From positions 1 to 32,806 of the forward strand of contig JAGGYO010000124.1 of assembly GCA_021162505.1 (NCBI GenBank): a DNA stretch of 32,806 bases, written 5' to 3'. Positions 1 to 8,023 of this stretch are shown here, one piece after another (position 1 is the first letter of the stretch; every line of letters starts with the position of its first letter). Both the position numbers and the translations under genes were made by a program. Source of the stretch: a bacterium. GTDB taxonomy: Bacteria > AUK180. Below the pieces are notes generated by a model. The model saw only the letters and a program-made list of their open reading frames with translations, was not told where the DNA came from and made no database searches.

Positions 1-60
1 AACTATGATCCTATAAAAAAATAGAATCTTTATCTATAATACCGAAATATATGGCTTTGC

Positions 61-89
61 TTGAAAAGAAATGAATAATAAGTTATAAT
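61..89 (+). promoter_or_regulatory. Sigma-70-type promoter of the DHH operon
   Basis: TTGAAA at 61-66 and TATAAT at 84-89 are separated by exactly 17 bases, which is near consensus. Transcription would start at about 96. The ATG at 88 lies inside the -10 box and so cannot be the translation start. The next in-frame ATG at 112 is preceded by GAGG at 103-106. The promoter therefore decides the start of the downstream gene. Confidence 0.75.
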
Positions 90-111
90 GACTACTTATA
101 ATGAGGTATAT

Positions 112-1416
112 ATGAAGTATTTAGAATTCATGGAAAATCTAAAACAAGACAAGGATTTTCAAAATGTATTGCAATTTATTACGAATTTAAAAGGGAAAAA
201 GATCTATTACTTTTCCCACGATGACCCTGATGGTATTACATCAGCGGCTATTATGGCTGAACTGTTCGAATATTTAGGATATGAATATAAATTATTCTTC
301 CCATCTAATTTTGCACTGAGAAAAGAAGACATTCCCGACAATAACTATGATGCAATTCTCATAACTGACAAAGGAACCCTAAAAGAATATGATACATTTT
401 ATGATGAAAATAAACCATTTTTAACCATAGACCACCATTTTACGCCGGGTGTTCCGGAAAAAGTAATGTATTATAACCCATCTTTGAAACCAAATTCCTA
501 TTGTTCTGCATCATTTATTGTTCACAATATTGCTACCGCGCTTGGTTTTAGAAGCGACTATACGGACTTTTATGCTATGGTGGGTATGAAAGGTGACTGG
601 GTAATTGATCCTGCAATTGATATGATAGCACCCTATGTTCAATCATTTTATGATGATTTTGAATCAAAATTCCCCAACTTGGTGGAAAAAAAGAAAGGAT
701 TCGAACCAACAATGTTCGAAGCCGGCCAAAAAGAAGTATCAACACTACTTTCTGTCTATTCCCACGATCTGCACGGTATTTCCGGCGGAGCATTCCAATT
801 TTTTTATAATGATCGGGATGAAAAATTAAAAGATATCTTTCATCCTCAATTTTCCTATGAACTATTAAGGGGCATTGAGAAAAAGAGCATTGATTTGAAA
901 AGCGTAAAAGATGTCGATGAGTTACTTGCAATTCCCGGATATGAAGAGATCGCAAAGCTCATGTTAAAGTTCTACAAAGAAGATTGGGACAAGGGAATAA
1001 ATCTTTTAAATACTGCTGTTGAATTAAAAACAGTAAAAGCCACAAGGATCTTTTTATATATGGGAAAAGAGATGAACCTTATGCCCATGCTTGGTTCTGT
1101 TACTCTATTTGATCTTGCGAACGGTGAGGATGCAATCTTTATTATGGCAGCAAAGATAGATTATGGTATACATTTTTCTGTTAGATCAACCGGCGGCAAT
1201 ATCCATTCAGGAAAACTATGCGGTAATCTTGCCGAAGAGGCAAAAAATACAGTTAATGATGAAAATAAAAAATTCATATCGGGCGGTGGCCACCCTAAGG
1301 CTGCAGAATGCAACATTAAGATAAAAGATTATCCCTATGATGATGCATTAAAGATGTTCTTGAATATGTTCAATGAAATAAAAACTGATTTTGATCAGGA
1401 AAAATTTGGAGTGTAA
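112..1416 (+). CDS. DHH/DHHA1-family phosphoesterase (RecJ-like, archaeal-type)
   Basis: Predicted metal-dependent phosphoesterase or exonuclease of the DHH superfamily, 434 residues from the ATG at 112. Visible motifs in order are HDDPDG (about 36-41, motif I), ITDKG (about 84-88, motif II), IDHHF (106-110, the DHH motif) and GMKGDW near 160. The C-terminal DHHA1 domain has GGNIHSGKLC near 362 and SGGGHPKAA near 390, the substrate-binding GGGH signature. It lacks the extra OB region of full-length bacterial RecJ and is closer in size to archaeal RecJ/GAN-type proteins. The start at 112 is chosen because GAGG sits five bases upstream and the ATG at 88 overlaps the -10 box. It is followed one base later by the unknown gene at 1418. 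Family assignment is firm. Whether the substrate is DNA, RNA, oligonucleotide or a cyclic dinucleotide cannot be told. Confidence 0.9.
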   Translation: MKYLEFMENLKQDKDFQNVLQFITNLKGKKIYYFSHDDPDGITSAAIMAELFEYLGYEYKLFFPSNFALRKEDIPDNNYDAILITDKGTLKEYDTFYDENKPFLTIDHHFTPGVPEKVMYYNPSLKPNSYCSASFIVHNIATALGFRSDYTDFYAMVGMKGDWVIDPAIDMIAPYVQSFYDDFESKFPNLVEKKKGFEPTMFEAGQKEVSTLLSVYSHDLHGISGGAFQFFYNDRDEKLKDIFHPQFSYELLRGIEKKSIDLKSVKDVDELLAIPGYEEIAKLMLKFYKEDWDKGINLLNTAVELKTVKATRIFLYMGKEMNLMPMLGSVTLFDLANGEDAIFIMAAKIDYGIHFSVRSTGGNIHSGKLCGNLAEEAKNTVNDENKKFISGGGHPKAAECNIKIKDYPYDDALKMFLNMFNEIKTDFDQEKFGV

Positions 1417-1417
1417 T

Positions 1418-1804
1418 ATGGCTTTTTGGGAAACAGAATTTGTAGGTCTCATGGATTTTATTGATAACCTGATAGTTAAATATAAAAACAAAGATTTTAT
1501 ATTGAGCGTTTTAAAGGAATTGAAAAGAATTAGAAATATCGTTCCGCTCAACCCCGGGATCGTTTCAATGTGTGCATACGGTATTATTAAACCGGCGGAA
1601 AAAGAAGAATTTGAGAACGGAGAATACCTGGTCATAACAAAGAACGAAGAAGAGTATTTCGGCCACACAAAAAGCGATACGGAGAATATCTATATCGAGA
1701 ACTTTACCATACCAAGAGGTGAAATTGCGAATATTTATTATATTAAAAGAGATACGGTTGAAGAATTTTGGCCCACATTGATACACGAGGTAAGAGAAAA
1801 ATGA
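1418..1804 (+). CDS. Conserved-looking hypothetical protein, 128 aa, between DHH and Clp1 genes
   Basis: I do not recognise this protein. It starts at the ATG at 1418 with GGAG at 1408-1411, one base after the DHH stop. Its TGA overlaps the ATG of the next gene (ATGA at 1801-1804), so the three genes are probably translated as a coupled unit. The protein is soluble-looking, with no signal peptide or membrane segment. The N-terminal half is helical (FVGLMDFIDNLIVKYKNK, then LKELKRIRNIVPLNP). The C-terminal half has alternating hydrophobic stretches that suggest a small beta domain (EYLVITKNEEEYFGHT, IYIENFTIPRGEIANIYYI). Its tight coupling to a nucleic-acid phosphoesterase and a polynucleotide kinase suggests an accessory subunit or adaptor, but that is inference only. 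Confidence 0.8.
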   Translation: MAFWETEFVGLMDFIDNLIVKYKNKDFILSVLKELKRIRNIVPLNPGIVSMCAYGIIKPAEKEEFENGEYLVITKNEEEYFGHTKSDTENIYIENFTIPRGEIANIYYIKRDTVEEFWPTLIHEVREK

Positions 1805-3036
1805 AAGCTAATAAAAACGATATTTACTTAGTTAAAGGACCTTCAACAATAATTTTAAAGAACGGTCTTTTTGAGGTTATTGGTGCAAATTATGATTCCG
1901 GAAATATTAGTATACACGAAGGAAAGCAAATTCCCATTATTGTAAAAGAAGAAGGAGAATTAGATATAAACGGTGGTTCTTATGAAAAATTGGACCATTC
2001 TACGATTCCTGAAAAATGGTACGAGATACCCAAACTTATCAAAGAAAAAAGCATTAAAAAGATCCTTATTTTAGGAGAAGTTGATACGGGAAAATCTTTT
2101 TTTACTACATTTATTGCTAATCAATTGGGTAATCTGGGAGTAAGCGTTGGCGCTATTGATACGGATACCGGTCAATCAGATATTGGAGCTCCGGGGACCA
2201 TCGGTTTCGGAATATTTAATAAACCTCATTTTAATCTTTCAGATGTTAAATTGGATAAACAGTTCTTTATAGGGAATTTATCCCCCGGCGGCGGTTTTTC
2301 TATTTTTTTAGCCGGCATTTCAAAGATTCTAAGATATGCTCTATCAAAAGTTGATTCAGTAATAGTTGATACTACCGGCTGGGTGCACGGTGATGGCGGC
2401 AGGGCTATAAAAAGATCCAAACTTGACATTGTTGATCCGGACCTTGTAATATTATTACAAAGGGGAAGAGAGCTGGAACATCTGGTCCAGCATATAGACA
2501 GATCAAAGATCATTGACCTTAAAGTATCAAAAAAAGCATCGAATACTTCACAGGAAGTAAGAAAATCACTTAGAGAAGAGATATCCAGAAGATATTTTGA
2601 GAATGGCGGACCCATTACATTTGATTTTAACAAGGTTCTATTTGACCGCGTTTATACCAAAAGCGGTGTAAAAATGGAAAACGATAATCTGGATATACTT
2701 TATTTGGAAAAATTACCTGCCTGGGAAGGGACCGTAGTTGTATTTCCAGATAATATTAATAAGAAAAGAAGAAACGAACTACTGGGAAAATTCGGCAAAT
2801 CAATATGGTATTCTCCAAAATACTTAAAAGATATATTTGTAGGACTGTCTGATGAAAATGGTTTTTGTTTGTCTGTGGGAATTATTGAAAGCATTGATTT
2901 TGTCAATGGCAAAATATCGATATACTTGAATAAAAAGGATTGTGAAAAAGATGATGTAAGATTGATCCAATTCGGCTCCATCAGATATAATAACAAAGGG
3001 GAAGAAGCCGGATTTGTCATACCCGGATCAATATAA
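1801..3036 (+). CDS. Clp1/Grc3-family polynucleotide 5'-kinase-like P-loop protein
   Basis: Predicted polynucleotide 5'-hydroxyl kinase of the Clp1/Grc3 family, 411 residues from the ATG at 1801. The N-terminal ~75 residues form a beta-rich domain (KGPSTIILKNG, FEVIGANY). The P-loop GEVDTGKS is at about 92-99. It is followed by the family's DTDTGQSDIGAPG segment, then VIVDTTGWVHGDGGRAIK (Walker B/lid region) and LVILLQRGRELEHL. Eukaryotic Clp1/Grc3 and archaeal homologues phosphorylate 5'-OH RNA or DNA ends during tRNA and rRNA processing. Bacterial members are sparsely characterised. The start overlaps the upstream stop (ATGA), and an AGG-rich stretch about ten bases upstream could serve as ribosome site. 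Placement in one operon with a DHH nuclease suggests a shared end-processing role. Family confidence is high, activity unproven. Confidence 0.85.
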   Translation: MKANKNDIYLVKGPSTIILKNGLFEVIGANYDSGNISIHEGKQIPIIVKEEGELDINGGSYEKLDHSTIPEKWYEIPKLIKEKSIKKILILGEVDTGKSFFTTFIANQLGNLGVSVGAIDTDTGQSDIGAPGTIGFGIFNKPHFNLSDVKLDKQFFIGNLSPGGGFSIFLAGISKILRYALSKVDSVIVDTTGWVHGDGGRAIKRSKLDIVDPDLVILLQRGRELEHLVQHIDRSKIIDLKVSKKASNTSQEVRKSLREEISRRYFENGGPITFDFNKVLFDRVYTKSGVKMENDNLDILYLEKLPAWEGTVVVFPDNINKKRRNELLGKFGKSIWYSPKYLKDIFVGLSDENGFCLSVGIIESIDFVNGKISIYLNKKDCEKDDVRLIQFGSIRYNNKGEEAGFVIPGSI

Positions 3037-3099
3037 AGAAGAATTAAATACCGACCTTTTTTAACCACGAATTATGCGAATTAAACGAAATAAAAAGCC

Positions 3100-3130
3100 G
3101 GTTCAAGGGTTCAAAGGTTCCAGGTTCAAA
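3100..3130 (+). repeat. GGTTCAAAGGTTC-type simple repeat
   Basis: A run of GGTTCAA-like units. The 15-mer GGTTCAAAGGTTCCA at 3108-3122 recurs exactly at 32567-32581 at the other end of the window. Nearby, AAAATAGAATAACCAC at 3149-3164 recurs exactly at 23806-23821. These look like members of dispersed intergenic repeat families placed after gene ends. Confidence 0.7.
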
Positions 3131-3210
3131 GTGAAAACAAAAAAATATAAAATAGAATAACCACGGAGCACGGGAGCAAAAGAATGTCAAATTCATTTAA
3201 ACTTTCAGTT

Positions 3211-3233
3211 ATGAAATAATATTTCATTTTTTT
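3211..3233 (+). terminator. Possible rho-independent terminator after the DHH-Clp1 operon
   Basis: ATGAAAT and ATTTCAT form a seven-pair inverted repeat around a three-base loop, followed directly by a run of T. The stem is AT-only and lies about 175 bases past the Clp1 stop, so it may be weak or accidental. Confidence 0.35.
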
Positions 3234-3249
3234 AAAACTTTCTCATTTG

Positions 3250-3263
3250 ACTTAGTACTAAGT
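3250..3263. repeat. Perfect palindrome ACTTAGTACTAAGT
   Basis: A fourteen-base perfect palindrome immediately downstream of the minus-strand operon end. The same TACTAAGTACTAAG word family reappears at 32611-32640 and inside the 49-base tandem array that follows, so it belongs to a dispersed repeat family rather than being a local operator. Confidence 0.6.
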
Positions 3264-3274
3264 ACGGTCCTTTT

Positions 3275-4210
3275 CTACTTTTTCGGAGTATAGAACACCA
3301 CATTAGTATCAAGATCTATTCTATTTTTTAATGATGTATCGCTTTTTATATAGGAATTAAGTAATTTTAATTTTATCCTATCAATACTATTATTATTTAT
3401 ATCAAGATATACATTTTCACCGGTAATTTTGCCGCCTTGAAAAGTAGAATTGAAAACAACAATACGGCTATTATTCACCTCTAATGAGAGTTTTTCCGAG
3501 ACCAAATTATTTATATTGAGAAAGCCGCTAAGGAATTTGAAATCCAGATCAGAGAAATTACAATCATTTATTTTCACATAAAGACCATTCCCGTTTCCAC
3601 CTAAATTATCAATGGAACATTTTTTAAAAAACAGGTGAGTATTACCCAAATTGCCCGTCATACTCTGTATATCACAATTATTGTATTCAAGGGAAGAATT
3701 TTCTGAACTCAGGGTAAAATTAACTATGCTTTTAAGGTCTTTCATGTTTACAAAAATATCATTGCATTGAAAAAGAATATTTCCTCCATTCAGTCCCGTT
3801 AGTGTTATTTTACTCTTATTTGAATAAATATTGATATTAATATTATTGCCGATATTTCCCGAGATCTCTTCTATTATACCGTCTTTTTTTAATAAGACAT
3901 TCAATACACTATCCTTTTTTTCAAAAGAGAAAGAAGCCTCCTTTTTATTCCAATAAATAATTTGAATTTCTTTCGCCTCTGTTTCGGAATGCCTTAAATT
4001 TATGGTCGTTAAGGTTGAATTAATGTTGATTTCTGTAATATTTTCGAGATCAACGATTTCTACACTTCTTTCTTTCATTAAGGTTCCTTTATTGTATAGA
4101 AAGGCGTGATCTTTATAACCGATCCCTCGGCTCCTTAAAAAGAAAATAGCTGTAAATGCCAGTAGAGCAATAATAACAGCGATAATAAAAATAGTTAAAA
4201 ACTTCTTCAT
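3275..4210 (-). CDS. Membrane-anchored beta-rich hypothetical protein
   Basis: 311 residues. The N-terminus MKKFLTIFIIAVIIALLAF is a membrane anchor or uncleaved signal (about residues 4-27). The rest is a succession of short N-, S- and I-rich segments (NITEININSTLTTINL, NNININIYSNKSKITLTGLN, GGKITGENVYLDINNNSID) with the periodicity of a beta-helix or of DUF4097-like adhesin-type proteins. It would sit outside the cytoplasmic membrane. The start ATG at 4210 has GGAGG at 4217-4221 and overlaps the KdsD stop (ATGA), so it is the last gene of the eight-gene operon. No catalytic motif is visible. The function is unknown, perhaps envelope-associated or structural. A DUF4097 relationship is only a guess from pattern. 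Confidence 0.75.
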   Translation of the reverse strand: MKKFLTIFIIAVIIALLAFTAIFFLRSRGIGYKDHAFLYNKGTLMKERSVEIVDLENITEININSTLTTINLRHSETEAKEIQIIYWNKKEASFSFEKKDSVLNVLLKKDGIIEEISGNIGNNININIYSNKSKITLTGLNGGNILFQCNDIFVNMKDLKSIVNFTLSSENSSLEYNNCDIQSMTGNLGNTHLFFKKCSIDNLGGNGNGLYVKINDCNFSDLDFKFLSGFLNINNLVSEKLSLEVNNSRIVVFNSTFQGGKITGENVYLDINNNSIDRIKLKLLNSYIKSDTSLKNRIDLDTNVVFYTPKK

Positions 4211-5166
4211 AAATTTCCTCCAAGGATGTCGTGTAAATGTAGAATGCCCACGACCATATTATTTTTTAGAACGGGTAATGCAGTGATCTTTTTTTCTTCC
4301 ATAATATCCAGTGCTTCTTTTGCAATGGACATGCTTTGAACAAATAAAGGTTTTTTGGTCATGATCTCCTCTGTTTGCAGATCGAATGCCTGTTTACCAT
4401 ATTTCTCGAATGTTCTTCTTAGATCACCGTCAGTAATTACACCCAATAATTCTTTTTTATTGTTTATGACGATCCCGGCTCCCAACCTATGGGAAGACAC
4501 GGTATATAAAATATCCTTCATTTGACTTTTTAGGAAAAGAAACGGGATATCCTTATCTTTGTGCATTATATTTTCTATCTTTTTGTTCAGGAGTACTCCC
4601 AAAATCCCTCCCGGGTGTAATTTTGCAAAATCCTCAGGTTGAAAATCTCTTAATTTAGCACATGTTAATGCTAATCCATCCCCAATTGCCAATGTTAAAG
4701 TAGAGGAAATAGAAGGAATAAAAGGATAAATAGATACTTCCTTTTTAACAGGCAGTAAAATTGGAATATCTGCTCGTCTATATAGATTGGAATCAGAATT
4801 TCCGGTTATTCCAATAATAGGGACAGCAAGCGTATTGCAACGATCATATAAGAATTCAAACTCTTTTTGGTTGCCTCCAAAAGAGAGAACGATCAAAAGA
4901 TCCTTTTTATTTAAAACCCCAATATCGCCATGGGCTGCATCTGCGGGATGTAATGATATTGCTGTTCGGCCGGTTGATGTAAAGGTAGACGCGATCTTTA
5001 ATCCGATTATTCCCGATTTACCCACACCACTTATAATAATTTTGCCCCTTGACTTAACAATTTCATCAATTGCTTTTTCAATATTATTGTCAATATTTTT
5101 AATGGCGCCAAGTAATGCTTTTCCCTCCTCTTCAATAATACTGTAAAATATTTTTAATTTATCCAT
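4207..5166 (-). CDS. kdsD: Arabinose-5-phosphate isomerase (KdsD/KpsF family)
   Basis: Converts ribulose-5-phosphate to arabinose-5-phosphate, the first step toward KDO for lipopolysaccharide. 319 residues: a SIS sugar-isomerase domain (about 1-195) followed by two CBS domains (about 200-319), the full KdsD architecture. SGVGKSGIIG is at 46-55. By alignment from memory with E. coli KdsD, the four proposed active-site residues correspond to Lys50, Glu102, Glu143 and His184 (AKLHPGG), and all are present. One departure is that the usual S-G-E loop reads SFGGNQKE here. ITDGDLRR in CBS1 is typical. It lies two bases after the lipid kinase and overlaps the next gene by ATGA. Its presence supports an LPS-bearing outer membrane. 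KdsA and KdsB are not in the window. Confidence 0.92.
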   Translation of the reverse strand: MDKLKIFYSIIEEEGKALLGAIKNIDNNIEKAIDEIVKSRGKIIISGVGKSGIIGLKIASTFTSTGRTAISLHPADAAHGDIGVLNKKDLLIVLSFGGNQKEFEFLYDRCNTLAVPIIGITGNSDSNLYRRADIPILLPVKKEVSIYPFIPSISSTLTLAIGDGLALTCAKLRDFQPEDFAKLHPGGILGVLLNKKIENIMHKDKDIPFLFLKSQMKDILYTVSSHRLGAGIVINNKKELLGVITDGDLRRTFEKYGKQAFDLQTEEIMTKKPLFVQSMSIAKEALDIMEEKKITALPVLKNNMVVGILHLHDILGGNL

Positions 5167-5168
5167 AT

Positions 5169-6026
5169 CTATAACCCCGGTGTTAATATTGAAATATTTT
5201 TATAAAGAACACTCATTTCTAAAAAATTTGAAAAACCCAATTCTCCATCTCTTTCGTAATAAAATCCGCCATCTTTTTCTATTTTTATTTTTTTTACATG
5301 ATATAAAAAGCAATTGGGATGCCCGATATGGGTTCCCCTGTAAACACGAGGAAATAATGTAAACAATTGAAATTTTGATAATTTCTTTATAATAATGATA
5401 TCCAATAACCCGTCATCGATCTTCGCCATGGGAGCTATCTTCATATTCCTTCCAAAATAATTACCGTTTGCGACAACTATTACATTAACATCTTTCATAA
5501 AATATTCTTTACCGTCCAGAGTAATATTATAATCTTTTGTTTTATGTCTAATAAGAGCCCTATAAAAACCGGTAAAATAACTTCTTGTACCTTGAAGCAT
5601 CTGAACTACTTCACTGTCAATGCCCGTACCAACAATATTTGTTGCTATTTTGCCACCGTTAAGAGAAATAATATCAATTTTTTTAGGCCTATAATCAGAA
5701 ATATTTTTAAGCGTTTCCAAAGGATTTCCATTAAGACCCAAACTTCTCGCAAAATCATTGCCAGATCCCATTGGAACGAGCCCAAGATCTACTTTTTCAC
5801 CCGCAACACCATGAACAACCTCATTGAATGTTCCGTCCCCTCCAACAGATACAATAGTTTTAAAGCCATTTTTAACGGCTTTATATGCAATTTCCGAGGC
5901 ATGTAAGGGTCCATCTGTTAATTCTACATAGGCATTTTTTAAAAATCTCTTTATATATTTTCTAAAGATGTCCAATCTTCCTCTTTTTTTAAGTTGTCCT
6001 GAAAAAGGATTAATTATTAATTTCAT
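5169..6026 (-). CDS. Diacylglycerol kinase-family lipid kinase (YegS/DgkB-like)
   Basis: Predicted ATP-dependent lipid kinase, 285 residues. The NPFSG start (about 6-10), SVGGDGTFNEVVHG with the signature GGDGTFNE at 62-69, and PMGSGNDFARSLGL with GSGNDFAR at 87-94 are the hallmarks of the DAGK catalytic fold. The C-terminal beta-sandwich includes ANGNYFGRNMKIAPMAKIDDGLLD, typical of YegS/BmrU proteins. It probably phosphorylates diacylglycerol or a related membrane lipid, linking to phospholipid recycling. Substrate specificity cannot be read. The gene overlaps the end of sucD by 17 bases, and its ATG at 6026 has GGAG about ten bases upstream. It is followed by kdsD after a two-base gap. Confidence 0.88.
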   Translation of the reverse strand: MKLIINPFSGQLKKRGRLDIFRKYIKRFLKNAYVELTDGPLHASEIAYKAVKNGFKTIVSVGGDGTFNEVVHGVAGEKVDLGLVPMGSGNDFARSLGLNGNPLETLKNISDYRPKKIDIISLNGGKIATNIVGTGIDSEVVQMLQGTRSYFTGFYRALIRHKTKDYNITLDGKEYFMKDVNVIVVANGNYFGRNMKIAPMAKIDDGLLDIIIIKKLSKFQLFTLFPRVYRGTHIGHPNCFLYHVKKIKIEKDGGFYYERDGELGFSNFLEMSVLYKNISILTPGL

Positions 6027-6882
6027 TTTTTAAAAACTCCGGGATCTCCTGCGGTAAATTTGCCACCTTTATGCCGAGATTTTCTAAAAATTCTGTTTTT
6101 GATTGTGCTGTCTCGCCTTTACCGGAAATTATTGCTCCGGCATGCCCCATCTTTTTCCCTTTGGGTGCGGTTTTACCTGCAATAAAAGCCACCACTGGTT
6201 TCCCCAGCTCATTTTTGATATATTCTCCGGCCACCAATTCATCATTTCCGCCTATTTCACCGATAAGAACAACGCCCTGTGTTTCGTTATCTTCTTTAAA
6301 TAATCTTAATAATTCAATGAACCTGCTTCCTATAATGGGGTCTCCGCCAATGCCGATGACCGTGCTTTGCCCGAATCCTCCATTGGTCAAACTATAAACC
6401 ACTTCATAGGTCAGCGTTCCGCTTCTTGATATGACACCGATATTTCCTTTTTTAAATATGGAACCCGGCAAAATTCCCATTTTGGCTTCTCCGGGGGTAA
6501 TGAGGCCTGGACAATTGGGACCTATGATATTAATATCTTTACCCTTTGTATAATTTTTTATTTTCATCATTTCGAGTGCCGGCAATCCTTCGGTTATAAT
6601 AACGATGAGTTTTACCTCTTCCTCAATTGCCTCCCAAACAGCATCAACAGCAAATTTTGGCGGAACAAAAATAATAGTGGCATCAACGAGCAGTTCTTTT
6701 TTGGCATTATGGACAGAATTAAATACCGGTTTACCTTCAACGCTCAGCCCGCCCTTTCCCGGTGTTATCCCACCGACGATATTTGTACCATAGTCAAGCA
6801 TTGATCTTGTGTGAAAAGACCCATCCCTTCCGGTAATACCCTGAACAATAACATTTGTATTTTTATGTAATAAAATAGCCAT
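6010..6882 (-). CDS. sucD: Succinyl-CoA ligase, alpha subunit
   Basis: Alpha subunit of ADP/GDP-forming succinyl-CoA synthetase (succinate + CoA + NTP to succinyl-CoA), 290 residues, the standard size. The CoA-binding Rossmann domain begins with GITGRDGSFHTR (15-26), where GRDG-FHT replaces the commoner GxxGxxGT form. GPNCPGLITPGEAKMG is at 121-135. The phospho-histidine loop KMGHAGAII places the catalytic His at about 247, as in E. coli. IGEIGGNDE near 208 matches the conserved subunit-contact region. It starts one base after the sucC stop, so equimolar coupled synthesis is likely. The enzyme serves the TCA cycle or acyl-CoA energy conservation. Its operon partners here are envelope genes rather than other TCA genes. 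Confidence 0.95.
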   Translation of the reverse strand: MAILLHKNTNVIVQGITGRDGSFHTRSMLDYGTNIVGGITPGKGGLSVEGKPVFNSVHNAKKELLVDATIIFVPPKFAVDAVWEAIEEEVKLIVIITEGLPALEMMKIKNYTKGKDINIIGPNCPGLITPGEAKMGILPGSIFKKGNIGVISRSGTLTYEVVYSLTNGGFGQSTVIGIGGDPIIGSRFIELLRLFKEDNETQGVVLIGEIGGNDELVAGEYIKNELGKPVVAFIAGKTAPKGKKMGHAGAIISGKGETAQSKTEFLENLGIKVANLPQEIPEFLKNEINN

Positions 6883-6883
6883 A

Positions 6884-8020
6884 CTATTCTCCTACCATTG
6901 AAACTGCTTTCTTGACAGCGTCCTGCATTGATGTTGTGCTATCCAAACCCAAAGAATCAATTATCCTAACCCCCTCTTTTTCATTGGTCCCCGTTAGTCG
7001 AATGATAATGGGAAGAGATATATCCAATTTTTCCAACGCCATCTTGATCCCATTGGCAATATCATCGCAACGGGTGATCCCCCCGAAGATATTGAACAGA
7101 ATCACCTTCACATTGGGATCTTTTGTAATGATCTTCAAGGCGCTTATTACTTTATTTGGATTTGAAGATCCTCCTACATCAAGGAAATTCGCCGGTTCTC
7201 CACCAAAGAACTTGATCATATCCATTGTTGCCATTGCCAATCCCGCACCATTTACGATACAACCGATATTGCCGTCCAGTTGAACGAAACTTAATCCAGA
7301 GGATTTGGCGTTGACCTCGTCTTCTGTCATGTCATCATAATTTTTGATATGATCCATATCTTTTAAAAATGGAACCGCATTATCATCAATTACTACCTTG
7401 GAATCCAAGGCGATCAATCTGTTTCCCGAAACGATAACAAGAGGATTTATCTCAATTAAACCCAAAGAAAGCTCATTGAACATTTTATACATATTGTTAA
7501 GAACATGGATAAATTGATATTTTAATGTTTTATCCCGGATACCCAGATGTTCAAAGAATCTCATATAGTGAAATGATCTCAACCCCACCAGGGGGTCGAT
7601 ATTTAATTTTAGTATGGCGTCGGGATTATTCTTTGCTACATTTTCAATCTCTACCCCGCCCTCCGAAGAGGTTATTAATGTTATTTTCTCATTATTTCGA
7701 TTCATCATAAAAGAGAGATAGATCTCTTTCTCAATATTCATGCCTTCTTCGATGAGGACCTTATTTACTGTGTAACCCTTGATATTCAAGCCAAAGATGG
7801 AGTTCAATACCGGTTCCACATCCTCCATTGTCTTAACAAGCTTTACTCCCCCCGCTTTACCTCGTCCGCCTATCAGGACCTGTGCCTTAACTACCACAGG
7901 CAGTATAGAACCCTTAATGATCCCCCTTGCCTCGTCAATTGTTAATGCCACCTTTCCTTTGGGAATGGGTATCTGATATTTGGCAAACAAATTCTTTCCC
8001 TGAAACTCATATAACTTCAT
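6884..8020 (-). CDS. sucC: Succinyl-CoA ligase, beta subunit
   Basis: ATP-grasp subunit of succinyl-CoA synthetase, 378 residues, close to the usual ~385. MKLYEFQGKNLFAKY is the family's conserved start. GGRGKAGGVK (51-60) is the nucleotide-binding glycine loop. The C-terminal ligase-CoA domain contains GNIGCIVNGAGLAMATMD and NFLDVGGSS, then LFNIFGGITRCDDIA, all strongly conserved. The ATG at 8020 has GAGG six bases upstream, overlapping the end of the preceding gene. sucD follows with a one-base gap. Together they form a complete alpha-beta enzyme. The nucleotide preference (ATP or GTP) cannot be judged by eye. Confidence 0.95.
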   Translation of the reverse strand: MKLYEFQGKNLFAKYQIPIPKGKVALTIDEARGIIKGSILPVVVKAQVLIGGRGKAGGVKLVKTMEDVEPVLNSIFGLNIKGYTVNKVLIEEGMNIEKEIYLSFMMNRNNEKITLITSSEGGVEIENVAKNNPDAILKLNIDPLVGLRSFHYMRFFEHLGIRDKTLKYQFIHVLNNMYKMFNELSLGLIEINPLVIVSGNRLIALDSKVVIDDNAVPFLKDMDHIKNYDDMTEDEVNAKSSGLSFVQLDGNIGCIVNGAGLAMATMDMIKFFGGEPANFLDVGGSSNPNKVISALKIITKDPNVKVILFNIFGGITRCDDIANGIKMALEKLDISLPIIIRLTGTNEKEGVRIIDSLGLDSTTSMQDAVKKAVSMVGE

Positions 8021-8023
8021 ATT

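Noticed and set aside
88-111. Upstream ATG of the DHH gene
   Set aside because: It overlaps the TATAAT box at 84-89 and would precede the predicted transcription start.
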